Below, piece by piece: positions 7,187-11,790 of a DNA stretch of 11,790 bases. This DNA is from Chloroflexota bacterium. GTDB taxonomy: Bacteria; Chloroflexota; Anaerolineae; Anaerolineales; UBA4823. Each line of letters begins with the position of its first letter. The first letter of the stretch is position 1. The DNA is taken from assembly GCA_021849525.1 (NCBI GenBank), contig JAJZSS010000014.1, positions 1 to 11,790 of the forward strand, given 5' to 3'. The position numbers and the translations under genes are program-made. Below the pieces are notes generated by a model. That model saw only the letters and a program-made list of their open reading frames with translations. It ran no database searches and was not told the origin of the DNA.

Positions 7187-7677
7187 TTTATCCTCCTTAT
7201 TTTCGGAAAAAGAAACGGCGTCGTGCACATATATTCCAGGTAATCCGGCCCAAAGCGATCGGATAATTCCTGGGTCTCATGGTAGTAGATAAATGTTAAA
7301 AGCGACCCAAAGATCACCAGAACCAGCGTAATAACGATGACTGATCCGGACCAGATGGCAATCCCCAGATAAAAACATGCTGCCCCCAGAGTCATCGGGT
7401 TGCGAGTGAAAGCATATGGACCCGTCGTGATCAGCCGCCGCGTGGCAGCCCGGGGAGAGGGAGTTCCCTCTCCCAGAATATATTGGATCCTCACCGACCA
7501 GATGACCAGGCTTGCTCCGATCAGCACCCCCAAGACTCCCAAAGCCGAATTCCCCCAACCGAGATCGATCGTCGGAAATTCAGCAATCTGCGAGAATGAT
7601 TTGATCAGAGCTAATTCCAGCCATACCATCAACAGCAAACCCGCGAAAAAGGCACCAATGATCCTTTCACGCTTCAT
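7183..7677 (-). CDS. Isoprenylcysteine methyltransferase-like membrane protein (ICMT/PEMT superfamily)
   Basis: The 164-residue protein has hydrophobic segments at about 7-26, 45-65, 97-110 and 112-131. The conserved cofactor-binding half of the ICMT/PEMT group is visible: TTGPYAFTRNPMTLGA (84-99) and the C-terminal ETQELSDRFGPDYLEY (134-149) followed by a Pro-rich end TTPFLFP. Members use S-adenosylmethionine to methylate membrane-embedded substrates; bacterial substrates are mostly unknown, and bacteria lack the classical prenyl-CaaX substrates. AAAGGA at 7685-7690 supports the ATG at 7677. The gene starts 18 bases after the zinc peptidase stop, and its own stop overlaps the GTG of the next gene. 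Seen: the motifs. Inferred: methyl transfer to a lipid or lipid-modified molecule. Confidence 0.85.
   Translation of the reverse strand: MKRERIIGAFFAGLLLMVWLELALIKSFSQIAEFPTIDLGWGNSALGVLGVLIGASLVIWSVRIQYILGEGTPSPRAATRRLITTGPYAFTRNPMTLGAACFYLGIAIWSGSVIVITLVLVIFGSLLTFIYYHETQELSDRFGPDYLEYMCTTPFLFPKIRRIK
7191..7198 (-). promoter_or_regulatory. Shine-Dalgarno site that fixes a GTG start
   Basis: AAGGAGGA on the minus strand lies inside the end of the methyltransferase-like gene and four bases before the GTG at 7186. It is the strongest such site in the window and decides the start of the four-helix protein. Confidence 0.8.
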
Positions 7678-7695
7678 GGTTAGTTCCTTTCGTCA

Positions 7696-8388
7696 TCAAT
7701 CTGCAATGCCTCGCGCCGCTGCAACCATCACCACCAAAAACAGGAACGAACCCAGGCGCTGGACGACATTGGTCAGATAGGTAAAAGAGGCAGCCCGCAG
7801 TACTATTCGGACACCTTTACGCTCTTCTGCAACGGCAAGCCCGGTTTCCTCCAGGGATCGCAGCGCCCGGTCACTGGCATTCCGCTCCACAGGCAGGGTC
7901 ACCACCGAAAAGAGCAGCATCCCGGCCAAAATAGCGCCACTTAATGCCATCAGCACTGGAAAACCCAATATCCAACCGCCGATGAAGGCGATCGAGCTCC
8001 ATTGAGTTATCAGCCCTACCCGCTTACCCAGAAATGTGCGTAAGCGCATAAAACGATAGTTTTCAGCATCCTGAGAAGCGTGGCCCACCTCGTGAGCCAC
8101 AATTCCTAAGGCTGTGATCGATCTGCCTCTGGCAACCCCATCCGAGAGGCGCAAAATATTCGCCTGGGGATCGTAGTGATCGGTGAGAACACCGGGTGTA
8201 TTTTCAATCCGGATACTGCTCAAGGTATAGTGGCCTAACAAATTCTCCGCAATTTCCAGACCATTGAGTCCCCGGCGGTTGGGCTGCTCGTCATATTGCT
8301 TATAAATCTTGCGTACCTTCACCTGCGAATACCAGGCCAGCAGCATGGGTACAAACACCAGCAGATACCATGGATCGAATTCAATCAT
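7696..8388 (-). CDS. Membrane zinc metallopeptidase, YugP type
   Basis: The 230-residue protein belongs to the neutral zinc metallopeptidase family typified by Bacillus YugP (zinc peptidase family 2). With the ATG at 8388 as start, the zinc motif AHEVGHASQ gives H99-E100-H103; E168 in LPVERNASDRAL is the probable third ligand by comparison with the family LPVE(F/Y)xAS pattern. The family block LTDHYDPQANILRLS is at 68-82. One helix lies at the N-terminus (about 7-20), two in the middle (about 127-165), and one at the C-terminus (about 212-225). I prefer ATG 8388 over the GTG at 8397, because AAGGGAG (8397-8403) is eight bases from the ATG but touches the GTG. It starts 22 bases after the DUF1858-like gene and is second in the operon. 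The substrate is unknown. Confidence 0.9.
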   Translation of the reverse strand: MIEFDPWYLLVFVPMLLAWYSQVKVRKIYKQYDEQPNRRGLNGLEIAENLLGHYTLSSIRIENTPGVLTDHYDPQANILRLSDGVARGRSITALGIVAHEVGHASQDAENYRFMRLRTFLGKRVGLITQWSSIAFIGGWILGFPVLMALSGAILAGMLLFSVVTLPVERNASDRALRSLEETGLAVAEERKGVRIVLRAASFTYLTNVVQRLGSFLFLVVMVAAARGIAD

Positions 8389-8410
8389 TTTTTTCACTCC
8401 CTTACGGACA

Positions 8411-8644
8411 TTAATCAGCAGGAGATCCCATCCCAGAACTGGTTGCCTTCTTTAGAATTCTTAAGAATTCATCTAAAGGCACGCGATGAATCCGCGCTGC
8501 CCATTCCACATTTAGAGCCCTGGCTGCCAGCGAGCGCAGTGAATAGCGACCCACACGCTTCACACCGAATATTTCCATCACATCCGCGATATCTCCATAT
8601 TCCTGCAAAATATCCGAGATCCGCGTTTCTTTGGTAATCTCCAT
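8411..8644 (-). CDS. DUF1858-like small protein lacking the family cysteines
   Basis: The 77-residue protein starts EITKETRISDILQEYGD and continues to VMEIFGVKRVGRYSL, which follows the DUF1858 pattern of a short helical domain with ITxDxxIxxIL and a central FGxxCxGC motif. Here the two cysteines are replaced by arginines (VKRVGR, about residues 28-33), so the redox or metal-linked role proposed for cysteine-bearing members cannot apply in the same way. The C-terminal half (RIHRVPLDEFLRILKKAT) is amphipathic helix. GGAGGG at 8650-8655 selects the ATG at 8644 over the in-frame ATG at 8674. It is the first gene of the operon, and the dyad at 8720-8768 lies just upstream. Family assignment is from memory of the pattern. 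Confidence 0.68.
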   Translation of the reverse strand: MEITKETRISDILQEYGDIADVMEIFGVKRVGRYSLRSLAARALNVEWAARIHRVPLDEFLRILKKATSSGMGSPAD

Positions 8645-8692
8645 GCAAACCCTCCGTTCACTCTCGAAAAGCACCCAATTCCGATGATTTTT

Positions 8693-8721
8693 ATTCTACT
8701 GGCGGCGTTCATGGGCTACCA
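8693..8721 (-). promoter_or_regulatory. Candidate promoter of the four-gene operon
   Basis: Minus-strand TAGAAT (8693-8698) lies 17 bases downstream of TGGTAG (8716-8721), the same weak -35 word as in front of the TPR-glycosyltransferase operon. The leader would be about 42 bases. The -35 touches the dyad at 8720. Confidence 0.27.
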
Positions 8722-8768
8722 CGACTTAGGTCGAAATTAACGTGCTGAGTTGTTCGACTTGAGTCGTG
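8720..8768. promoter_or_regulatory. Paired palindromes forming a 16-bp dyad between divergent genes
   Basis: CACGACTTAGGTCGAA (8720-8735) and TTCGACTTGAGTCGTG (8753-8768) are inverted copies of one element with a 17-base spacer. As plus-strand RNA all 16 pairs form, two of them G-U; on the minus strand those two become mismatches. Each half is also a near-palindrome (CGACTTAGGTCG, CGACTTGAGTCG), with centres 33 bp apart, about three helical turns. It can therefore be read as two operator sites for a dimeric regulator or as an RNA hairpin. It separates the DUF1858 operon from the PRC-barrel gene. A weak -10 (TATGAT, 8790-8795) downstream would put the dyad outside the PRC transcript and favour the operator reading. 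Confidence 0.58.
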
Positions 8769-8838
8769 TAAATTTCCTTACTGTAGGTTTATGATCAGTG
8801 GGAAGCAGCTGCTGAAATCTGGAAAGAGGAGTTCATGA

Positions 8839-9141
8839 ATGGCGCAGAAATTAATGGTAAGCGGGTTTGTCTGCTCCCATCCTGGGTGTGCTCTCAAAAC
8901 TGAAATCCGGCGCGGTATGCCTGTCCAATCGAACCAGGGTATCGAAGTAGGAAAAGTAACCGCGGTCGTGTTGGATGATAACCATGAGGCTGCCACGCAC
9001 CTCATCTTTGACCGGTTACCCGCCCAGCCTGGTTATTGGATGGTTGCAGTGGAATTGATCGCCGCTGCCAATGGCGACCATCTGACGCTAAGCATCCCCA
9101 CGTCGGCAGTCGATGCTCTTCCGGTTTGGCATCCGGATTGA
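8839..9141 (+). CDS. Small PRC-barrel-like protein
   Basis: The 100-residue protein carries, from about residue 24 on, the PRC-barrel pattern: RRGMPVQSNQGIEVGKVTAV and then VLDDNHEAATHLIFDR, followed by two more strands and an end near IPTSAVDALPVW. PRC barrels are small beta domains in RNA processing factors, photosynthetic reaction centre H subunits and many standalone proteins of unknown role. The N-terminus has CSHPGC (12-17), a pair of cysteines that could bind metal or form a disulfide. GAGGAG at 8826-8831, seven bases from the ATG, supports the start; an ATG four bases earlier in another frame leads only to a short peptide. It is monocistronic and converges on the Crp/Fnr gene. Confidence 0.8.
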   Translation: MAQKLMVSGFVCSHPGCALKTEIRRGMPVQSNQGIEVGKVTAVVLDDNHEAATHLIFDRLPAQPGYWMVAVELIAAANGDHLTLSIPTSAVDALPVWHPD

Positions 9142-9180
9142 TTAACCTGATGGCTGGGTGACCATACAGGTATCAATCAA
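9138..9180. terminator. Interrupted hairpin overlapping the PRC gene stop codon
   Basis: TTGATT (9138-9143) pairs with AATCAA (9175-9180), ACCTG (9145-9149) with CAGGT (9167-9171), and ATGG (9150-9153) with CCAT (9162-9165), around an 8-base loop with small internal loops. The stop TGA (9139-9141) is within the first arm. There is no real T-run on either strand, only a weak TTTGTTT stretch at 9188-9194. It may be a bidirectional terminator or mRNA end structure between convergent genes. The rest of 9181-9248 is empty. Confidence 0.42.
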
Positions 9181-9248
9181 GCAATCATTTGTTTGGTTGG
9201 CAGGTGTTATTTGAGATAGTGCAATCAACCGAGTGGCACACAGTGCTT

Positions 9249-9941
9249 TCATCCATCAATCATGGCAATCAATTCAAGTTCTGGGCGGTTAAGGATCTGA
9301 ATTTCCTGTCGGGCGATCTGGATCAGGCCGCGCTCCTGCATTTTGCGCAGCGTCCGGCTGACCACATCCGAGACGGTCCCCAGGCGAGCCGCGATTTCCG
9401 TTTGCGTGGCCCATTTCTTCCTGGGAACCACATCCTGAACAGCCTGCTCCAGTAACAAGCGCGCCAGGCGGGCCTCAACGCTACGCAGAGACAGGTCTTC
9501 TACCAGAGAGATCAAATGAGAGACACGCCCAGCCAGATCCTGGATAATCAACCGGGCCAGGGGAGGATTGCTGTCCAATAATTGCAGCATCCTATCCCGA
9601 CCAATAATCCACAAGCGAGTGGGTTCCATCGCCGTTACCGTTGCTTGATTGTCCGCACCGGTAAAAACACTCACAGCATTGAATACCTCGTTATCCCCCA
9701 GCAATTGCAAGGTTTGTTCACGACCGTCCAGAGCGATTTTCGAGACCTTTAATCCCCCTGATTGAACGATGTACAATCCTGAAGCCGGCTCGCCCTCCAG
9801 AATGACCAGCTGGCCCGGCTCGTAATCTTGCCGGTAAGCTGATTTTACAATCGTTTCAAAAGTGTCTGAGTCGAGACCTTTAAAATAAGGAACGTTGGAC
9901 AGGACCTTCCTGGCATCCTGGATTGAGATGGTTGGTCGCAT
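9249..9941 (-). CDS. Crp/Fnr-family transcriptional regulator without cysteines
   Basis: The 230-residue DNA-binding regulator has a cyclic-nucleotide-binding-type sensor barrel at about 20-110 (GQLVILEGEPASGLYIVQSG at 43-62), a dimer helix at about 125-160 and a winged helix-turn-helix at about 178-215 (TQTEIAARLGTVSDVVSRTL). The ligand pocket lacks the Arg-Ser pair that binds cAMP phosphate in CRP; NQATVTA stands there, closer to DNR-like proteins. There is no cysteine anywhere, which excludes an Fnr-type iron-sulfur cluster. It may sense NO through haem, redox state or another ligand; this is open. The start is ATG 9941, because AGGAGG (9950-9955) is eight bases away; the ATGs at 9947 and 9974 are too near or have no site. 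It is divergent from the ABC exporter, a likely target. Confidence 0.92.
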   Translation of the reverse strand: MRPTISIQDARKVLSNVPYFKGLDSDTFETIVKSAYRQDYEPGQLVILEGEPASGLYIVQSGGLKVSKIALDGREQTLQLLGDNEVFNAVSVFTGADNQATVTAMEPTRLWIIGRDRMLQLLDSNPPLARLIIQDLAGRVSHLISLVEDLSLRSVEARLARLLLEQAVQDVVPRKKWATQTEIAARLGTVSDVVSRTLRKMQERGLIQIARQEIQILNRPELELIAMIDG

Positions 9942-10046
9942 CACCATTTCCTCCTGGTTCACTATCTTGCCCACACCGTAACATGTTCGGCGAGTAACTT
10001 ACCGCTATCTTACCAATCCAGGGGTGAATAGTCCAGCCAGCCCGGT

Positions 10047-10072
10047 GCAGCCAGGAACAGAATCCTGGTTGC
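10047..10072. promoter_or_regulatory. 10-bp dyad between the regulator and exporter genes
   Basis: GCAGCCAGGA (10047-10056) and TCCTGGTTGC (10063-10072) pair across a 6-base loop with one G-U on the plus strand. No T-run follows. It lies midway between divergent starts, so an operator shared by both genes, perhaps for the Crp/Fnr regulator, is possible. It does not match the TTGAT-N4-ATCAA Fnr consensus. Confidence 0.4.
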
Positions 10073-10124
10073 CAACTAAAGATCAATAGCCATTTACCGC
10101 CGAATTGCCAGCCATAAAACCCCC

Positions 10125-10139
10125 TAAACATGGTTTAAT
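10125..10139 (+). promoter_or_regulatory. Extended -10-like element just before the ABC exporter start
   Basis: TGGTTTAAT (10131-10139) resembles an extended -10 and ends eight bases before the ATG at 10148, which would give a transcript with almost no leader. It overlaps a 5-bp dyad, TAAAC (10125-10129) and GTTTA (10133-10137). No Shine-Dalgarno site is visible upstream of the ATG. Confidence 0.35.
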
Positions 10140-10147
10140 TGTCAGCT

Positions 10148-11790
10148 ATGGAATCTACACCTGAGCGAAAAAATAATCCCCTGGCAGGAATGTCCCAGCT
10201 TCGCCGGCTGCTCCAATTCGTCGGTCCTTATCGGGCCCGCCTGTACATCACCCTGGTTGCCATCGTCATCGGCAGCGTTCTGGGGCTGGCTGGCCCCTAT
10301 GCCCTGCAGTTTTTAATCGATGCTGTCTTCAAAGAAAACGATCCCCTGCTCCTTAATCAAATCACCCTGACCTTGATCGGAATCTTTGCTCTGCAGAGTG
10401 TGTTGTACTTTGTGCGTGGCTACCTGCTGGCGTTTATTGGCGAGCGGGTAATGGCCGATCTGCGTTTAAAGCTCTTTGAGCACCTTCAAAGCCTCTCCTT
10501 GAGTTACTTCAACGAGCGCCGCACCGGGGAGCTGGTCAGCCGTCTGACCAACGATGTCTCGACCGTGCGTAATGTGGTCACCAGTGACATCTCAACCGCC
10601 CTGGCCCAGTCTCTTACCTTCGTTGGCGCCTTTGCCCTGATCATCTACACCAACTGGCGGCTGACCCTGTTCATGGTCGCCTTGATCCCTATCATCATGG
10701 TCTTTGCGATCCTGTATGGGCGGCGGCTGCGCGCCCTCTCCACCAATGTCCAGGATCAACTGGCTAATGCCACTACCGTCATGGAAGAAGCCCTGGGCGG
10801 TGTGCGCGTGGTGCAGTCCTTTACCCGCGAGCGCTATGAGATCAAGCGCTTCACTGCCAGCATCGAGCGTACTTTCAGCCTGGCTCTGAAACGCATCCGT
10901 TTATCCTCCACCTTTGGCCCGGTGATCTCGTTTCTGGGCTTTGCCGCGGTGGTGTCCATTTTCTGGTTTGGGGGGCGCGAAGTCTTGGCCGGTCGTCTGA
11001 CTGCCGGGCAGCTGTTCATGTTCCTGGTGCTGACCCTGACCATCGCTGGCTCCATCGGTCAGTTTTCGGGTCTGTATACCGGTTTGCAGGAAGCCCTGGG
11101 GGCTACCCGGCGTTTATTTGAAATACTGGATACCCGTTCAGATATCGAAGAACAGCCCGACGCCCAGGATTTGCTGGGGAGTGCCGGGAGCATCACTTTC
11201 GAGCAGGTCTCTTTTTCTTATAGTGATACTCCAGACTCGCCTATCCTTACGGACATCAGCCTGGAAGTCCAGCCAGGTGAAATTCTAGCCCTGGTCGGCC
11301 CCAGCGGCGCCGGTAAAACCACTCTGGTGAATTTAATCCCGCGCTTTTTCGATCCCCAGTCTGGCAGGGTCCGGATCAATGGACAGGACCTGCGCGAACT
11401 TAAGCTTAAATCCCTGCGCGAGCAAATTGGGGTTGTGCCGCAGGAGACCTTATTGTTTGGCGGGACTGTCAAAGAGAACATCCTCTACGGGCGCCTGGAA
11501 GCCAGCGATGAAGAAGTGGTTGCCGCGGCTGAAGCAGCCAACGCCCATGAGTTTATCCTCCAGTTACCCGATGGCTATGCTACCTCGGTTGGCGAGCGCG
11601 GCGTCAAGCTCAGCGGCGGGCAGCGCCAGCGGATCGCCATTGCCCGCGCCATATTGAAAGACCCTTGTATCCTGCTCCTCGACGAAGCTACTTCCGCCCT
11701 GGATAGCGAGAGCGAAGGCCTTGTGCAAGAAGCGCTTGATCGCCTGATGGCTAACCGCACCAGCATCGTCATTGCCCACCGCCTTTCCAC
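10148..11790 (+). CDS. Type IV ABC exporter half-transporter (MsbA/BmrA type), 3' end cut by window
   Basis: The 547 visible residues cover nearly the whole of a usual 580-600 residue half-transporter that works as a dimer and pumps lipids or drugs outward with ATP. The membrane domain spans about 25-320, with the coupling segment YFNERRTGELVSRLTNDV characteristic of exporters. The nucleotide-binding domain has Walker A GPSGAGKTT (384-392), Q-loop Gln432, signature LSGGQ (488-492), Walker B LLLDEATSALD with D512 and E513, and the H-loop His544 in IAHRLS, where the sequence ends. All catalytic residues are intact. The start at 10148 lacks a Shine-Dalgarno site; ATG at 10190 (residue 15) is an alternative, with GGCAGGA almost touching it. 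The substrate cannot be told from sequence. It is divergent from the Crp/Fnr gene, which may control it. Confidence 0.95.
   Translation, partial: MESTPERKNNPLAGMSQLRRLLQFVGPYRARLYITLVAIVIGSVLGLAGPYALQFLIDAVFKENDPLLLNQITLTLIGIFALQSVLYFVRGYLLAFIGERVMADLRLKLFEHLQSLSLSYFNERRTGELVSRLTNDVSTVRNVVTSDISTALAQSLTFVGAFALIIYTNWRLTLFMVALIPIIMVFAILYGRRLRALSTNVQDQLANATTVMEEALGGVRVVQSFTRERYEIKRFTASIERTFSLALKRIRLSSTFGPVISFLGFAAVVSIFWFGGREVLAGRLTAGQLFMFLVLTLTIAGSIGQFSGLYTGLQEALGATRRLFEILDTRSDIEEQPDAQDLLGSAGSITFEQVSFSYSDTPDSPILTDISLEVQPGEILALVGPSGAGKTTLVNLIPRFFDPQSGRVRINGQDLRELKLKSLREQIGVVPQETLLFGGTVKENILYGRLEASDEEVVAAAEAANAHEFILQLPDGYATSVGERGVKLSGGQRQRIAIARAILKDPCILLLDEATSALDSESEGLVQEALDRLMANRTSIVIAHRLS

Noticed and set aside
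3643..8721. The same TGGTAG word 17 bases before -10-like elements at 3643-3671 and 8693-8721
   Set aside because: Two instances of a six-base word at flexible candidate promoters are too few to claim an alternative sigma-factor motif.
9174..9271. Five copies of CAATCA within about 100 bases near the Crp/Fnr stop
   Set aside because: Spacing is irregular, two copies lie in coding sequence, and the word is short. It may be chance or half-sites, but I cannot support a function.

Overview
The window holds eleven protein-coding genes, two of them cut by the window edges, and no rRNA, tRNA, insertion sequence, CRISPR array or phage gene that I can see. The organism is probably a member of the Chloroflexota, most likely class Anaerolineae. 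This is inference from the gene mix: an exported Thr-Pro-rich tail, a secreted beta-repeat protein, a DUF1858-like small protein, a PRC-barrel protein and a cysteine-free Crp/Fnr regulator. Base composition is moderately GC-rich and most genes have strong Shine-Dalgarno sites.

Region 1-3573 is a surface-polysaccharide neighbourhood. The 3' end of a GH5 endoglucanase (+) runs into a degenerate 42-bp tandem repeat. It converges on a two-gene minus-strand operon: a TPR protein with two membrane helices, then a processive cellulose-synthase-like family 2 glycosyltransferase. The synthase ends in a 147-residue Thr/Pro-rich tail that topology places outside the cell, in place of the PilZ domain of BcsA-type enzymes.

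Region 3574-5189 carries a textbook intrinsic terminator and a secreted protein built from three copies of a roughly 90-residue unit. Its mRNA probably has a structured leader. Region 5190-6780 is guaB (IMP dehydrogenase) with its own putative promoter and a folded leader.

Region 6800-8644 is a compact four-gene minus-strand operon, in transcription order: a DUF1858-like protein that has lost both family cysteines, a YugP-type membrane zinc metallopeptidase, an isoprenylcysteine-methyltransferase-like membrane enzyme, and a four-helix membrane protein whose GTG start overlaps the preceding stop. Such an operon could act on membrane proteins or lipids, but the substrate is unknown.

Region 8645-11790 holds a 16-bp dyad with two G-U pairs, a small PRC-barrel protein (+), a convergent Crp/Fnr-family regulator (-), and a divergent type IV ABC exporter (+) that runs off the end of the window. 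The exporter has no visible Shine-Dalgarno site and a -10-like element sits just upstream, so it may be translated from a leaderless mRNA.

The most promising candidate for something undescribed is the TPR-membrane protein / tailed synthase / GH5 cluster. Next are the cysteine-less DUF1858 with its metallopeptidase-methyltransferase operon, and the dyad upstream of that operon.
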